DNA of 64,000 bases from Citrobacter farmeri (GTDB taxonomy: Bacteria; Pseudomonadota; Gammaproteobacteria; Enterobacterales; Enterobacteriaceae), in assembly GCF_019048065.1 (NCBI RefSeq), contig NZ_CP077291.1, positions 3,720,001-3,784,000 on the forward strand, read 5' to 3'. The translations under genes were made by a program, and so were the position numbers. How positions within the stretch are numbered: the first letter of the stretch is position 1; the number at the start of each line of letters is the position of its first letter. The notes below the pieces were generated by a model. It was not told where the DNA came from and did no database searches. It saw only the letters and a list, made by a program, of their open reading frames with translations. Below are positions 1-16,536 of the stretch, piece after piece.

Positions 1-1587
1 ACCGGTTTTTTCCACCACCACACCGCGCTCATCGAGAAATTTCGCGACCAGCGCGGCGGGGATCCCTTCCTCACTCATCTTTCCCTGCTCATCCATACCA
101 GGTGTCAGGATCGTTACTTTCACCGGGTCGAGGAACATATGATCGTCGTCGGCATCGGTAAATCCGTGCCAGTCTTCACCAGGCGCAACCGGCCAGCACT
201 CGGCTTCATCAACGTCTTCCGGCTGCCAGATATCAAAGAACCAACCGTCAGACTCTTCACGCAGGCGCTGTACCTCTTTGCGAAAATGCAGCGCACGCTC
301 CACTGAGCGATTGATTAATCGCCTGCCGGAATTTCCCCGCAGCATCGCCGCTGCCGTCTCAATGGAGGCAACAATGGGATAGCTCGGTGAGGTAGAGGTG
401 TGCATCATGAAAGCTTCGTTGAAGGTCTCTTCGTCATAGTCCCCTTTAATATGGATCAGCGACGCCTGCGACAACGCCGCCAGCATTTTGTGGGTGGATT
501 GCGTTTCAAAGAAAACCTTTCCAGGTACTCGCTCACCGCTCATCCCGCTTTTCCCCTGATAAATGGGATGAAAGTGCGTATAGGGCACCCAGGCAGAATC
601 GAAGTGGATAGAAGGGACATCCAGCGTCTGCTTGATCCAGTTGGTGTTATACAGCAGACCGTCATAGGTTGAGTTGGTGATCACCGCGTGAACCGGCCAC
701 TGCGCCTGCGCCGTGGCGGCAACTTTGCTCGCAATACTCTCACGCGTAAATTCACGCTTAGGAATGCCACCCAAAATGCCGAGCGCATTACGCGTCGGTT
801 TCAGCCAGATCGGGACCACGTCGCTCATCATCAACAAATGCGCCAGCGACTTATGGCAGTTGCGGTCAATCAACAGCGTACTGCCCGTCGGCGCGGCATA
901 CATGCCCACAATTTTGTTTGAAGTGGAGGTGCCGTTGGTCACCATGTAACTCTGTTCTGCGCCGAAGGTTCTGGCAATGTACTCTTCGGCCTCCAGGTGC
1001 GGTCCGGTGTGGTCGAGTAACGAGCCCAGCTCAGTGACCGATATCGACACATCCGCCTTTAAAGTATTGCCGCCGAAAAAGTCATAGAACAGGCAGCCAA
1101 CCGGGCTTTTTTGATAGGCTGTTCCAGCCATGTGTCCCGGCGTGCAAAAGGTGTATTTCCCCTCTTTCACATAGGTGAACAGCGCTCTGGTGAAGGGCGG
1201 CGTGATATTGTCGAGGTATTCGTTGGTGTACTGGCGAATACGCGTTGCAATATCTTCCGCCTGCCCCAGCGCATACTCAAAAAACCATAACGCCATGCGC
1301 ATGTCGTGAACGCTGACGTCCATGGTTGAGTGCGTGTTGATAAACGCATACAGCGGTAAATATTCATTGAGCTGGTTAATCTCGCTGCACAGATCGAGAC
1401 TGTACTCATCCCAGTCAAAAATTACCCCGCAAATGCGCGGGTTATGTTCGATAAATTTCAGCAGGTCGACGCTGTTTTGCGGCCAGATGATCTGAAATCC
1501 CTGTGATTGCAGCGCACGCTCAAGCTCCTTGATGGGCTCATCTTTATAAAAAACCCCGTGCGGCCCCATGATGGCGATGATGTTCAT
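1..1587 (-). CDS. ldcC: Lysine decarboxylase, constitutive (LdcC), 3' end outside window
   Basis: PLP-dependent decarboxylase that converts lysine to cadaverine and CO2 in the cytoplasm. The first 529 residues are visible; E. coli LdcC has 713, so about a quarter is missing off the left edge. The start is ATG 1587, 5 nt after a perfect AGGAGG. An N-terminal wing/receiver-like domain (about 1-130) precedes the PLP domain. The PLP lysine is K367 in STHKM, and the upstream GTSTSNK motif binds phosphate. The place next to accA is that of ldcC, not of the acid-induced paralogue cadA, which lies in the cadBA operon. No frameshift was seen in the visible part. Confidence 0.93.
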   Translation of the reverse strand, partial: MNIIAIMGPHGVFYKDEPIKELERALQSQGFQIIWPQNSVDLLKFIEHNPRICGVIFDWDEYSLDLCSEINQLNEYLPLYAFINTHSTMDVSVHDMRMALWFFEYALGQAEDIATRIRQYTNEYLDNITPPFTRALFTYVKEGKYTFCTPGHMAGTAYQKSPVGCLFYDFFGGNTLKADVSISVTELGSLLDHTGPHLEAEEYIARTFGAEQSYMVTNGTSTSNKIVGMYAAPTGSTLLIDRNCHKSLAHLLMMSDVVPIWLKPTRNALGILGGIPKREFTRESIASKVAATAQAQWPVHAVITNSTYDGLLYNTNWIKQTLDVPSIHFDSAWVPYTHFHPIYQGKSGMSGERVPGKVFFETQSTHKMLAALSQASLIHIKGDYDEETFNEAFMMHTSTSPSYPIVASIETAAAMLRGNSGRRLINRSVERALHFRKEVQRLREESDGWFFDIWQPEDVDEAECWPVAPGEDWHGFTDADDDHMFLDPVKVTILTPGMDEQGKMSEEGIPAALVAKFLDERGVVVEKTG

Positions 1588-1640
1588 GCGTTCCTCCTGG
1601 AAAAACCTAAGCTAATCATAGCGGGTTCAAAGCGCAGGTA

Positions 1641-1672
1641 AAAAAAAGGGCCACAATTCGTGGCCCTTTTTC
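1641..1672 (-). terminator. Intrinsic terminator downstream of accA
   Basis: A 7-bp GGGCCAC/GTGGCCC stem (1648-1654 with 1660-1666), extended by A/T pairs, is followed on the minus strand by a run of T. It lies just after the accA stop and before ldcC, so it should end the long dnaE-accA transcript. Confidence 0.85.
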
Positions 1673-1686
1673 GGAATGGTCAACGC

Positions 1687-2646
1687 TTACGCGTAGCCGT
1701 AGCTCATCAGACGCTGATAGCGACGGTTTTTCAAATCTTCAGTGCTCAGAACATCGAGATCGGCAAGATCGGCCAGCAGTTGTGCTTTCAGCGAAGCCGC
1801 CATCACTTCCGGGTTGCGATGCGCCCCACCCAGCGGTTCCGGGATGATGGAGTCAATCAGCTTCAGCTCTTTCAGTCGCGGAGCGATGATACCCATTGCT
1901 TCTGCAGCCAGCGGCGCTTTGTCCGCGCTTTTCCACAGAATGGACGCACAGCCTTCCGGGGAGATCACAGAATAGGTACTGTATTGCAGCATATTCACTT
2001 TGTCACCCACGCCAATCGCCAGCGCACCGCCGGATCCCCCTTCACCGATCACGGTGCAGATAACCGGCACGCTCAGACGTGACATTTCACGCAGGTTGCG
2101 GGCGATGGCTTCAGACTGACCGCGCTCTTCTGCACCGACGCCCGGATAGGCACCCGGCGTGTCGATAAAGGTAATGATCGGCATGTGGAAACGCTCGGCC
2201 ATTTCCATCAGACGCAGCGCTTTACGATAGCCTTCCGGCGCCGGCATACCGAAGTTACGACGGATTTTTTCTTTTGTCTCGCGGCCTTTCTGGTGACCAA
2301 TGATCATCACCGGACGACCATCCAGACGCGCGATGCCGCCAACGATAGCTTTATCGTCTGCATAAGCGCGATCGCCCGCCAGTTCGTCAAATTCATCAAA
2401 CGCCAGGCGAACATAATCCAGGGTGTAAGGACGCTGCGGATGGCGTGCCAGTTGGGCAACCTGCCATGCGCCAAGATCGGCGAAGATTTTGCGCGTCAGC
2501 TCTACGCTCTTTTCACGCAGGCGATGCACTTCTTCATCGATGTTAATATCCAGTTTCTCGTCCTGACGGCTCACCGCAGTCAGAGAATCGATTTTTGCTT
2601 CCAGCTCTGCAATCGGCTGTTCAAAATCAAGGAAATTCAGACTCAT
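1687..2646 (-). CDS. accA: Acetyl-CoA carboxylase, carboxyltransferase alpha subunit
   Basis: AccA (319 aa, the usual length) pairs with AccD to form the carboxyltransferase that moves CO2 from biotinyl-AccB to acetyl-CoA, giving malonyl-CoA for fatty-acid synthesis. The crotonase-like core shows the glycine-rich stretch [12 protein letters not shown] (residues 201-212), preceded by IDTPGAYPG (161-169), as in the family. It lies 12 nt downstream of dnaE and is the last gene of the block, followed by a strong terminator. The ATG follows an AGGAA site. Confidence 0.97.
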   Translation of the reverse strand: MSLNFLDFEQPIAELEAKIDSLTAVSRQDEKLDINIDEEVHRLREKSVELTRKIFADLGAWQVAQLARHPQRPYTLDYVRLAFDEFDELAGDRAYADDKAIVGGIARLDGRPVMIIGHQKGRETKEKIRRNFGMPAPEGYRKALRLMEMAERFHMPIITFIDTPGAYPGVGAEERGQSEAIARNLREMSRLSVPVICTVIGEGGSGGALAIGVGDKVNMLQYSTYSVISPEGCASILWKSADKAPLAAEAMGIIAPRLKELKLIDSIIPEPLGGAHRNPEVMAASLKAQLLADLADLDVLSTEDLKNRRYQRLMSYGYA

Positions 2647-2658
2647 AGTATTCCTGTA

Positions 2659-6141
<3,483 letters not shown>

Positions 6142-6165
6142 CTTCAGATTCCTTCAACACAAGAA

Positions 6166-6762
6166 TCAGGACGCGAGTCCCAGTGCGCGTTTAACGGGAG
6201 CAAAACTGCGTCGGTGATGCTCCGTTGCGCCATGTTCAGCCAGTTTTTCCAGATGGAAAGCGGTTGGATACCCTTTGTGCTGGGCAAAACCATATTGCGG
6301 GAAAACGCTATCCAGCGCGGCCATTTCGGCATCACGCGTGACTTTAGCAAGAATCGACGCGGCGCTAATTTCTGCCACCCGACTGTCGCCCTTCACCACC
6401 GCCAGGGACGGCACAGGCAATGCCGGGCAGCGATTACCGTCGATCAGCACATATTCCGGCGCAATATGTAACCCCGCCACCGCTCGCTGCATCGCCAGCA
6501 TCGTGGCATGAAGAATATTCAGCTCATCGATCTCGTGCGGTTCTGCACGACCCAGGCTCCAGCTCAACGCTTTTTCTTTGATTTCGTCATACAGCGCCAG
6601 ACGGCGCTTTTCAGATAATTTTTTGGAATCGTTTAGACCTACAATCGGGCGCGCCGGGTCAAGGATCACGGCAGCGGTGACGACCGCACCGACCAACGGA
6701 CCGCGTCCGACTTCATCCACACCCGCCACTAAATGCGCGTGCGGATAAACAAATTCGATCAT
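6166..6762 (-). CDS. rnhB: Ribonuclease HII
   Basis: RNase HII (198 aa) nicks 5' of ribonucleotides in DNA and starts ribonucleotide excision repair. The catalytic acidic residues are visible: D16 and E17 in [10 protein letters not shown]108 in LIDGN, and D126 in KGDSRVAE. The start overlaps the lpxB stop in an ATGA arrangement, which implies translational coupling. dnaE follows after 24 nt. Confidence 0.96.
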   Translation of the reverse strand: MIEFVYPHAHLVAGVDEVGRGPLVGAVVTAAVILDPARPIVGLNDSKKLSEKRRLALYDEIKEKALSWSLGRAEPHEIDELNILHATMLAMQRAVAGLHIAPEYVLIDGNRCPALPVPSLAVVKGDSRVAEISAASILAKVTRDAEMAALDSVFPQYGFAQHKGYPTAFHLEKLAEHGATEHHRRSFAPVKRALGLAS

Positions 6763-7907
6763 CGTGCTAACTCCAGGACCGCATCCGCCGCCTGCTCATC
6801 GGCGTTACAGCGGATCTGCTGATGCAGTTCGCGGAAAGTATCGTGCATCGCATGGCTGGTTTTACCGTTCGCCAGCAAGGGGAGAAGCGCCTCAGCCAGC
6901 TTTTGCGGCTCGCACTCTTCCTGCAATAGCTCTTTCACCAGTTCCCTTCCCGCCAGCAGGTTTGGCAGCGAGACATAATCGGTCTTCACCAGTCGCTTCG
7001 CCAGCCAGAACGTAAAGGGCTTCATGCGATATCCCACCACCATCGGGCATTTCGCCAGCATACACTCGAGCGCAGCGGTACCGGATGCCAGCAGCGCGGC
7101 ATCACTGGCAACCATTGCTTCACGCCCCATCCCATCCAGCATGTGGACGGAAAGCTCCGGTGCAACCTCTGCTTTGATCTGCTCGAACTGCTCACGCCGT
7201 TTAGCGTTGACCAGCGGCACCACCACTTCAAGATCGGGGTAGCTCTGGCGCAACAGTTGGGCCGTTTTCAGGAAGTCGGCGCTGAGCATTTCTACTTCCG
7301 CACCGCGACTGCCGGGTAATAATGCCAGGCAGTGCGCATCATGGGGGATTCCCAGCACATCGCGTGCCGCATTTTTATCTGGATCCAGCGGCATCGCGTC
7401 CGCCATCGTGTGACCGATAAAACGGCACGGTACGTTGTACTTGTCGTAAAACGCTTTTTCGAAAGGCAGAAAAGCCAGAACCATGTTGGTCGATCTGCCT
7501 ATTTTGAAAACACGTTTCTGTCGCCACGCCCAGACGGACGGACTGACGTAATGAATCGTTTTGATACCCTGTTTTTTCAGATTCCCTTCGAGGGTGATAT
7601 TGAAATCGGGTGCATCAATGCCGACAAAGACATCGGGCTGTAACTCGGTAAATCGACGGGTCAGATCGGCGCGGATATGCAGCAGACGACGCAGGCGCCC
7701 AAGCACTTCCACAATGCCCATCACCGCCAGTTCTTCCATCTCATACCAGGCTTCACAGCCTTCGGCCTGCATGCGCGGGCCGGCAACGCCGACGAAACGC
7801 GCGTCGGGTACGCGCGCTTTCAGCGCCCGGATTAAGCCGGCACCAAGAATATCGCCGGAAGTTTCTCCGGCGACCAGGGCTATCGTTAAGGGGCGCTGTT
7901 CTGCCAT
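6759..7907 (-). CDS. lpxB: Lipid-A-disaccharide synthase
   Basis: LpxB (382 aa; GT19 family) joins UDP-2,3-diacylglucosamine and lipid X to form the beta-1,6 disaccharide of lipid A, acting at the inner face of the cytoplasmic membrane. The N-terminal GETSGD motif and the [13 protein letters not shown] segment in the UDP-binding half are typical. The start ATG shares one base with the lpxA stop (TAATG), and its stop overlaps the rnhB start, so lpxA-lpxB-rnhB is a tightly coupled run. Confidence 0.97.
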   Translation of the reverse strand: MAEQRPLTIALVAGETSGDILGAGLIRALKARVPDARFVGVAGPRMQAEGCEAWYEMEELAVMGIVEVLGRLRRLLHIRADLTRRFTELQPDVFVGIDAPDFNITLEGNLKKQGIKTIHYVSPSVWAWRQKRVFKIGRSTNMVLAFLPFEKAFYDKYNVPCRFIGHTMADAMPLDPDKNAARDVLGIPHDAHCLALLPGSRGAEVEMLSADFLKTAQLLRQSYPDLEVVVPLVNAKRREQFEQIKAEVAPELSVHMLDGMGREAMVASDAALLASGTAALECMLAKCPMVVGYRMKPFTFWLAKRLVKTDYVSLPNLLAGRELVKELLQEECEPQKLAEALLPLLANGKTSHAMHDTFRELHQQIRCNADEQAADAVLELAR

Positions 7908-8695
7908 TAACGAATCAGACCGCGCGTTGAGCGGGCAAAGAAATCGCTGAACGCCTGTACTTCCGGATACTGCTTCGCCAGCTCGGCGATTTCCGGTTTT
8001 ACTTCTTCCAGCGTTTTGCCGCTACGGTACAACGCTTTGTAAGCATTGCGGATGGCGGTGATCGCCTCGCGGGTAAAGCCGCGACGCTTCAACCCTTCGA
8101 TGTTGACGCCAAATGGCGTCGCGTGGTTGCCCTGAGCAATAACGTACGGCGGAACGTCCTGAGCAACGCCAGAACAGCCACCGACCATCACGTGTGCACC
8201 GATAATGCAGAACTGATGCACGGCGGTCATGCCGCCAATGATGACGTAATCATCCAGCGAGACGTGACCTGCAAGTGTGGCGTTATTCGCCAGAATACAG
8301 CGATCCCCTATTGTGCAATCGTGCGCCACATGGGCATTGATCATCAGTAAGTTATCGCTGCCCACCTTCGTCAATCCACCGCCTTGCACTGTGCCACGAT
8401 GAATGGTAACGCTTTCGCGAATGCGGTTACGATCGCCAATTTCCACTCGGGTTGGTTCACCAGCATATTTCAGATCCTGGTTCACTTCGCCGATGGAGGC
8501 GAACTGATATATCTCGTTATCGCGGCCAATTTTAGTATGACCATTCACGACAACGTGAGACTTCAGTACGGTACCCTCACCAATTTCAACATGGGGTCCA
8601 ACAAGGCAAAAAGGACCAATGTGAACGTTAGCGCCGAGTGAGGCACCCTCTTCCACAATGGCGGTTGGATGAATAAAGGCGGATTTATCAATCAC
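7907..8695 (-). CDS. lpxA: UDP-N-acetylglucosamine O-acyltransferase
   Basis: First enzyme of lipid A synthesis (262 aa). It moves 3-hydroxymyristate from ACP to the 3-OH of UDP-GlcNAc. The left-handed beta-helix hexapeptide repeats fill the first 190 residues, with catalytic H125 in [10 protein letters not shown], followed by a helical C-terminal domain. It lies 3 nt after fabZ and overlaps lpxB by one base. FabZ competes for the same hydroxyacyl-ACP pool. Confidence 0.98.
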   Translation of the reverse strand: MIDKSAFIHPTAIVEEGASLGANVHIGPFCLVGPHVEIGEGTVLKSHVVVNGHTKIGRDNEIYQFASIGEVNQDLKYAGEPTRVEIGDRNRIRESVTIHRGTVQGGGLTKVGSDNLLMINAHVAHDCTIGDRCILANNATLAGHVSLDDYVIIGGMTAVHQFCIIGAHVMVGGCSGVAQDVPPYVIAQGNHATPFGVNIEGLKRRGFTREAITAIRNAYKALYRSGKTLEEVKPEIAELAKQYPEVQAFSDFFARSTRGLIR

Positions 8696-8698
8696 GTA

Positions 8699-9154
8699 TC
8701 AGGCCTCCCGGCTACGAGCGCACATCATCGTTGCTTCGCAAACTACTTTACCGTCAACCAGCGCAACCCCTTTAAAGCGGGTCAGGCCACGGCGCGTTTT
8801 CTCGAAAGTGACTTCCATGATCATCTGATCGCCTGGCACAACGGGACGCTTAAAGCGTGCTTCATCGATACCCGCGAAATAATAGAGTTCTCCTGGCTCC
8901 AGTTTTCCTACGCTTTTAAACGCAAGAATACCGGTAGCCTGTGCCATTGCTTCCAGAATCAGCACGCCAGGGAAAATCGGTTTACCCGGGAAATGCCCCT
9001 GGAAAAACGGCTCGTTAACGGAGACATTTTTCACTGCGCGCAGAAAACGACCTTCTTCAAAGTCCAGCACACGGTCAACCAGTAAAAACGGAAAACGGTG
9101 CGGCAGAAGTTCTAAAATCTCTTCAATATGCAGAGTATGAGTGTTAGTAGTCAA
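8699..9154 (-). CDS. fabZ: 3-hydroxyacyl-ACP dehydratase FabZ
   Basis: Hot-dog-fold dehydratase of fatty-acid elongation (151 aa). The catalytic pair is H54 (FQGHFPGKP) and E68 (LILEAM). The start is placed at TTG 9154, preceded by an AGGAAG site. This gives the E. coli length and the N-terminus MTTNTHTL; the frame stays open upstream to 9286, but that extension has no family counterpart. It lies between lpxD and lpxA, as in relatives. Confidence 0.95.
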   Translation of the reverse strand: MTTNTHTLHIEEILELLPHRFPFLLVDRVLDFEEGRFLRAVKNVSVNEPFFQGHFPGKPIFPGVLILEAMAQATGILAFKSVGKLEPGELYYFAGIDEARFKRPVVPGDQMIMEVTFEKTRRGLTRFKGVALVDGKVVCEATMMCARSREA

Positions 9155-9196
9155 AATACTCTTCCTGTCCAAATATGCTAAAAGCCAATAATAACA

Positions 9197-9231
9197 CGGC
9201 CTGCCGCAATCGTATGAATGCCGACAGGCCG
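9197..9231. other. Hairpin in the lpxD-fabZ gap
   Basis: A 7-bp inverted repeat, CGGCCTG (9197-9203) with CAGGCCG (9225-9231), sits in the roughly 100-nt gap. No T run follows on either strand, so it is more likely an mRNA-stabilising or processing hairpin than a terminator. Confidence 0.45.
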
Positions 9232-9257
9232 TAAAGTATGTGTGACCGGGTGAGCGT

Positions 9258-10283
9258 TTAGTCTTGTTGATTAACCTTGCGCTCAATGGCTTTGAGGCGC
9301 TTGCTCATATCATCAATGTTCATCACCAGCGCGGCTGTCTTACGCCATACTTTGTTAGGTTGCAGCGGAATGCCTGAGGAATAGACGCCAGGTTCAGTGA
9401 TGGGACGCATCACCATCCCCATGCCCGTCACGGTAACCTTGTCGCATATTTCCATATGCCCGTTGATTACGCTGGCACCACCGATCATGCAGTAACGGCC
9501 AATCTTCAGGCTGCCCGCCATGATGACACCCCCGGCAACTGCCGTATTGTCGCCAATCACAACGTTATGTGCAATCTGACACTGGTTATCAATGATAACC
9601 CCATTGCCGATCACAGTGTCATCCAGTGCACCACGGTCAATGGTAGTACAAGCGCCGATCTCCACGCGATCGCCAATAATGACGCGACCTAACTGCGGGA
9701 TCTTCACCCAATTACCACGGTCGTTGGCATAGCCAAAACCATCAGCACCAATGACCGTACTGGACTGGATCAGGCAATTCTCACCGATCTGAATGTCGTG
9801 GTAAACCGATACATTCGCCCACAGGCGCGAACCGGCCCCAATTTTCGTATTTTTCCCGACGAAGCAGCCCGCCCCGATAACTACGTTATCGCCAAGCTCC
9901 ACGCCAGATTCAATCACCGCATTCGCGCCGATCGAAACATTGCTACCCAGCGTTGCCGTCGCATCAACCACTGCACTCGGTGCAATGTTCTGTGCCGGCT
10001 GCGGCGTGGTATCTAAAATTTGCGCCATTCGCGCGTACGTCAGGTAGGGGTTCTTCACTACCAGTGCAGCACTCTTAGCAAAAGGAAGATCGTCCTGCGT
10101 CATGACAACGGCAGACGCCTGGCATAGGGCCAGGTGCTCACGGTATTTCGGATTCACCATGAACGTGATGTGACCCGTTTGCGCAGATTGCATGGACGCA
10201 ACGCCGGTGATGACGAGATCGCCATCACCGTGTAATTCTGCATCCAACTGCTCTGCTAAATCAGCCAGTCGAATTGAAGGCAT
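9258..10283 (-). CDS. lpxD: UDP-3-O-(3-hydroxymyristoyl)glucosamine N-acyltransferase
   Basis: Third enzyme of lipid A synthesis (341 aa). It adds the second hydroxyacyl chain from ACP to the 2-amino group. The N-terminal uridine-binding domain (about 1-100) is followed by hexapeptide-repeat beta-helix and a C-terminal helix. The catalytic histidine is H239 in [10 protein letters not shown]. It starts 3 nt after the skp stop, so the two genes are co-transcribed. Confidence 0.98.
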   Translation of the reverse strand: MPSIRLADLAEQLDAELHGDGDLVITGVASMQSAQTGHITFMVNPKYREHLALCQASAVVMTQDDLPFAKSAALVVKNPYLTYARMAQILDTTPQPAQNIAPSAVVDATATLGSNVSIGANAVIESGVELGDNVVIGAGCFVGKNTKIGAGSRLWANVSVYHDIQIGENCLIQSSTVIGADGFGYANDRGNWVKIPQLGRVIIGDRVEIGACTTIDRGALDDTVIGNGVIIDNQCQIAHNVVIGDNTAVAGGVIMAGSLKIGRYCMIGGASVINGHMEICDKVTVTGMGMVMRPITEPGVYSSGIPLQPNKVWRKTAALVMNIDDMSKRLKAIERKVNQQD

Positions 10284-10286
10284 TAC

Positions 10287-10772
10287 TTATTTAACCTGTT
10301 TCAGTACGTCAGCGGTGATGTCTTTTACATCGCTGCTGTTGTAAGCAACGGTGTTCGCGTCAACGACCAGATCGATGCTCTGGCTGCTGGCAACAGATTT
10401 CACAGCAGTCTGGATACGAGTAACCAGTTTGCCACGTTCTTCGTTGGAACGACGTGCACGATCCTGCTCAAAAGCCTGCGCTTTCTGAGAGAAGGTCTGG
10501 CGCTGAGCCATCACGTCTTTTTCCAGCTTAGTACGATCGCTGCCCGCTTTCATGGACTGCAGACGCTGCATTTTAGATTGCAGATCGGATTCCATACGCT
10601 GCAGTTCGCTCGCGCGGCCTTTAAACTCATTTTCCAACGTATTGGAAACACCGGTCTTCTGTGCAACCTGCTGGAACAGGCTACCCATGTTGACGATTGC
10701 AATTTTGTCAGCAGCCTGTGCAGACGTAACCATTGCTAAACCGAGACCTGCCGCTAATAACCACTTTTTCAC
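10287..10772 (-). CDS. skp: Periplasmic chaperone Skp (OmpH)
   Basis: Trimeric periplasmic chaperone that holds unfolded outer-membrane proteins on their way to the Bam complex. It has 161 aa with a 20-residue signal peptide ending TSAQA, then a small beta core and long coiled-coil tentacles rich in K, Q, R and E (about 45-130). The start is GTG 10772 behind an AAGGAG site. An upstream ATG would add 22 residues and spoil the signal peptide. It follows bamA, its functional partner. Confidence 0.96.
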   Translation of the reverse strand: MKKWLLAAGLGLAMVTSAQAADKIAIVNMGSLFQQVAQKTGVSNTLENEFKGRASELQRMESDLQSKMQRLQSMKAGSDRTKLEKDVMAQRQTFSQKAQAFEQDRARRSNEERGKLVTRIQTAVKSVASSQSIDLVVDANTVAYNSSDVKDITADVLKQVK

Positions 10773-10826
10773 AATAAACTCCTTACCATCCCATTTGCAC
10801 CCGAAGGTACAGTTCTTTGCGTGGCC

Positions 10827-10850
10827 AGGCGATCCCATGCAAGATCGCCT
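10827..10850. other. Hairpin in the bamA-skp gap
   Basis: A perfect 8-bp inverted repeat, AGGCGATC (10827-10834) with GATCGCCT (10843-10850). It lacks a T run and lies between two co-directional genes, so a processing or attenuation role is possible but unproven. Confidence 0.45.
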
Positions 10851-10894
10851 AAAGTCATCGCTACACTACCATTACATTCCTTTGCGAAGAACAA

Positions 10895-13342
<2,448 letters not shown>

Positions 13343-13355
13343 CTAACTAACTCTC

Positions 13356-14708
13356 TTACAACCGAGAGAAATCATTGAAAAGTGCAAGCCCCATTAACAG
13401 CACCAGCAAAATCGAGCCAATGCGATAACTAAAGTCTTGAACCCGCTCGGATACCGGTCCGCCCTTAAGCTTTTCAATCGCCAGGAACAGCAGATGCCCC
13501 CCGTCAAGAACGGGCAACGGAAACAGGTTGATTATCCCTAAGTTCACGCTAATCAGCGCAAGGAACATCAGATAATAAATCACCCCAAACTCCGCTGACA
13601 TCCCAGCCCCCTGAGCGATAGAAATCGGCCCACTGAGGTTGTTCAGTTTCACATCACCGGTTATCAATTTTCCCAGCATACTGACCGTCAGTTTCATCAA
13701 CTGCCACGTTTTATCCGTGGCCTGTGCAATGGCGCTGAACGGCCCATACTGGCGTACTGTCTTGTACTCATCCGGCAGAGGAATGATTTTCGGCACAACG
13801 CCGGCAAAACCTTCTGCCTTCCCATTACCCGATTTTGAATCCGGAATTAATGTCAAAGACAAGGCACTCCCCTGCCTTTCAATCTCCAGCGCTAACGGCT
13901 GACCTGGATTATCGCGCACCAGGGTCACGAACGTCATCCATTGCGTTAGCGGTTGACCATCGACTTTAACGATCCTGTCGCCTGCTTGCAAACCCGCCTT
14001 ACTTGCGGCGGATTGCGCCTGGACTTCCGACAGCACCGGTTCAATCTGCGGTCCGCGTGGTCGAATCCCTAAAGAAGATACAGGATCTTCCTTATCAGGC
14101 TCAAATGCCCACTGCCGCAAATCCAGCGTTTTTTCCTGTCGCTGGTTGCTGCCGAAAGGCGCCACGCTGATTGTCGTCTGTTCATCGCCAATTTTTGCGA
14201 CCAACTGTAAACGCACTGCATCCCAATCAGGGGTTTCGATGCCATCAACGGCTTTAAGTTCCGTGCCTGGAATAATTTGCGCCTGGGCGGCAATCGAGTT
14301 GGGCATAATTTCACCAACAACCGGACGAACACCAGGAACACCGATGATAAACACCAGCCAGTAAGCAAAGATGGCAAAGAGGAAATTGGCAACCGGACCG
14401 GCTGCAATGATCGCTGCACGTTGGCCGACGGTTTTATTGTTGAAAGCGTGGTGACGCAGCTCCGGGATCACCGGTTCCGCGCGTTCATCCAGCATTTTGA
14501 CATAGCCGCCCAGCGGGATCAGGGCGATGACGTATTCGGTTCCGGACCGATCGGTACGGCGCCAGAGCGCTTTACCAAATCCAATAGAAAAGCGCTCGAC
14601 ACGGACACCGCAGCGCCGGGCAACCCAGAAATGACCAAATTCATGCACGGTGATCAGCACACCCAGTGCGACAATGAATGCAGCCAGATTCCAGAGAATA
14701 CTCAGCAT
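13356..14708 (-). CDS. rseP: Site-2 zinc metalloprotease RseP
   Basis: Inner-membrane protease that makes the second cut in RseA to release sigma-E, and clears remnant signal peptides (450 aa). The zinc motif HEFGH is at residues 22-26 in the first membrane segment, and the second motif PVLDGGH lies near residue 400. Two PDZ domains lie between them. The start is ATG 14708, matching the family N-terminus MLSILW. It stands between cdsA and bamA. Confidence 0.97.
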   Translation of the reverse strand: MLSILWNLAAFIVALGVLITVHEFGHFWVARRCGVRVERFSIGFGKALWRRTDRSGTEYVIALIPLGGYVKMLDERAEPVIPELRHHAFNNKTVGQRAAIIAAGPVANFLFAIFAYWLVFIIGVPGVRPVVGEIMPNSIAAQAQIIPGTELKAVDGIETPDWDAVRLQLVAKIGDEQTTISVAPFGSNQRQEKTLDLRQWAFEPDKEDPVSSLGIRPRGPQIEPVLSEVQAQSAASKAGLQAGDRIVKVDGQPLTQWMTFVTLVRDNPGQPLALEIERQGSALSLTLIPDSKSGNGKAEGFAGVVPKIIPLPDEYKTVRQYGPFSAIAQATDKTWQLMKLTVSMLGKLITGDVKLNNLSGPISIAQGAGMSAEFGVIYYLMFLALISVNLGIINLFPLPVLDGGHLLFLAIEKLKGGPVSERVQDFSYRIGSILLVLLMGLALFNDFSRL

Positions 14709-14719
14709 AAAACCTTCCG

Positions 14720-15577
14720 TTAAAGCGTTTTGAATACCAGTAACAACAGGCAAGCAAAGACCGGTACTGCCGCCGTCAGGCTATCAATACGGTCCAGAAT
14801 ACCACCGTGTCCTGGAATCAAATGACCGCTGTCTTTAATTCCCGCTTCACGCTTAAACATGCTCTCGGTCAGATCGCCCAGCACGGAGGCCAGCGCGGCG
14901 ACAATAGAGCAGATTAATAAAGTCACGGGCGCGACATCCAGGTTCGCCCACATGCCATAACCCCAGGAGATGACTGCAGCCGTGGTGAGGCCACCAAAAA
15001 AGCCTTGCCAGGTTTTCCCCGGCGACACTTTAGGTGCCAGTTTATGTTTGCCAAACAGTTTGCCAAACATATACGCCCCGGAGTCAGCGCCCCAGACCAG
15101 GATCATGACATAGAGCAGCCATATTGCGCCACTGTAATGATTCTCGTCGTAGTGCCAGGCACGCAGCGCCAACATTCCCCAGAAGAAGGGAACGATCGTG
15201 AGCACGCCAAAAATGATGCGTAATGTCTTCGAATTACGCCAAATCGTCGCAGAACCGGGGTAAAAAAACACCAGCACTAACGCAACGATCCACCAGCCCA
15301 AGGATGCCCACAGCGAGGCCTCGACCAGCGGTTGGTGAATATTATGATGATATTCCGGCAGCAGAAACAGCATCAGTGCGAGCAACAGCCCGCACAGCAC
15401 CGCCAGCCAGACGCGTTGCGTGCGTGTGGCAAAACCGCTTAACTGTCCCCATTCCCACGCGGCCAGCATACAAACAACCAGCGTCACAATAGCGAACCCC
15501 ACCGGCGGCAGCAAAAACAGTGCCGCGATGACCACGGGTATTAAAACAAAAGCAGAAATCAGGCGATACTTCAGCAA
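14720..15577 (-). CDS. cdsA: Phosphatidate cytidylyltransferase
   Basis: Makes CDP-diacylglycerol from phosphatidate and CTP, the branch point of phospholipid synthesis (285 aa). It is a multi-pass inner-membrane protein of about eight hydrophobic segments. The family signature is at the C-terminal end, including [10 protein letters not shown] and [11 protein letters not shown]. It follows ispU by 12 nt and precedes rseP by 11 nt. Confidence 0.97.
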   Translation of the reverse strand: MLKYRLISAFVLIPVVIAALFLLPPVGFAIVTLVVCMLAAWEWGQLSGFATRTQRVWLAVLCGLLLALMLFLLPEYHHNIHQPLVEASLWASLGWWIVALVLVFFYPGSATIWRNSKTLRIIFGVLTIVPFFWGMLALRAWHYDENHYSGAIWLLYVMILVWGADSGAYMFGKLFGKHKLAPKVSPGKTWQGFFGGLTTAAVISWGYGMWANLDVAPVTLLICSIVAALASVLGDLTESMFKREAGIKDSGHLIPGHGGILDRIDSLTAAVPVFACLLLLVFKTL

Positions 15578-15589
15578 AAGCGACCCCCA

Positions 15590-16348
15590 TCAGGCTTTAT
15601 CATCACCGGGCTCGGTGCCGCCGAAACGACGCTCTCGATTAGCAAAGGCATGCAGCGCACCTTCAAAGTCTTGTTCATCGAAATCGGGCCAGAGAACATC
15701 TGTAAAGTAAAGTTCGGCATAGGCAATTTGCCAAAGCAAAAAGTTACTTATTCGGTGCTCTCCCCCAGTCCTAATTACTAAATCCACCGGAGCCAGCTCA
15801 TGCATACAGATTTGTTGATTGAGTATGTCTTCATCAATCTGATCAGGACGCAGTAAACCTTCCTGCACCTGTTCTGCCAGTTGTCTGACTCCCTGGACAA
15901 TATCCCAACGTCCGCCGTAATTCGCCGCAATATTCAGCGTCAACCCGGTATTCTGGGCGGTAAGCGCTTCAGACTTACGAATACGTTCCTGCAAACGCGC
16001 GTTAAATCGACTGGTGTCGCCAATAATACGCAGGCGGACGTTATGGCGATGCAGGCTTTTCACTTCGCTATCAAGCGCCCACACAAATAACTCCATTAAC
16101 GCACTCACTTCCTGCGCCGGTCGGTTCCAGTTTTCACTACTAAAGGCATACAGCGTTAACGCATCAATACCATTGTTGGCAGCAAAAGAGACGGCTCGGC
16201 GGACGGATTTCGCTCCGGCCTTATGCCCAAATGCGCGAATCTTCCCTTGCTTTTTCGCCCAGCGACCATTGCCATCCATAATGATCGCGACATGACGACA
16301 GCCATGTGCAGGCAAATTTTCGCTTACTGGTTGAGTTGCAGACAACAT
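15590..16348 (-). CDS. ispU: Undecaprenyl diphosphate synthase (UppS/IspU)
   Basis: Cis-prenyltransferase that extends farnesyl-PP with eight isopentenyl-PP units to make the C55 lipid carrier for peptidoglycan and O-antigen (252 aa). The substrate-binding motif is [12 protein letters not shown], with the key aspartate at D25. [15 protein letters not shown] near residue 195 is the second signature. It is preceded by a terminator-like hairpin after dxr, so it may also be expressed from its own promoter. Confidence 0.97.
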   Translation of the reverse strand: MLSATQPVSENLPAHGCRHVAIIMDGNGRWAKKQGKIRAFGHKAGAKSVRRAVSFAANNGIDALTLYAFSSENWNRPAQEVSALMELFVWALDSEVKSLHRHNVRLRIIGDTSRFNARLQERIRKSEALTAQNTGLTLNIAANYGGRWDIVQGVRQLAEQVQEGLLRPDQIDEDILNQQICMHELAPVDLVIRTGGEHRISNFLLWQIAYAELYFTDVLWPDFDEQDFEGALHAFANRERRFGGTEPGDDKA

Positions 16349-16408
16349 AACGCGTTTATAGTCCCTGAAAGGATTTAGCGGTACTCAGGAATACTGAAGC
16401 CTTTACAC

Positions 16409-16434
16409 AAAAAAGCCGTGTCAAACCACGGCTT
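16409..16434 (-). terminator. Terminator downstream of dxr
   Basis: On the minus strand AAGCCGTG pairs with CACGGCTT across a 6-nt loop and is followed by six T. It lies in the 188-nt gap between dxr and ispU. Readthrough or a separate ispU promoter would be needed for the envelope block. Confidence 0.8.
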
Positions 16435-16536
16435 ACCTGACCGAAAAAAGCCAAATACCTGCGATCAGGTGGCGCAGACTATATCACTGAAGCACAACGC
16501 TAACAAATAGCACGATCTCCTGTAGGAGGATTATCC

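Noticed and set aside
1..1587. cadA instead of ldcC
   Set aside because: Position next to accA and absence of cadB beside it fit ldcC. The proteins are close, so the call rests mainly on context.
8699..9286. Longer fabZ frame of 195 codons
   Set aside because: The extra 44 residues have no match in the family, and TTG 9154 has a good ribosome site and gives the standard N-terminus.
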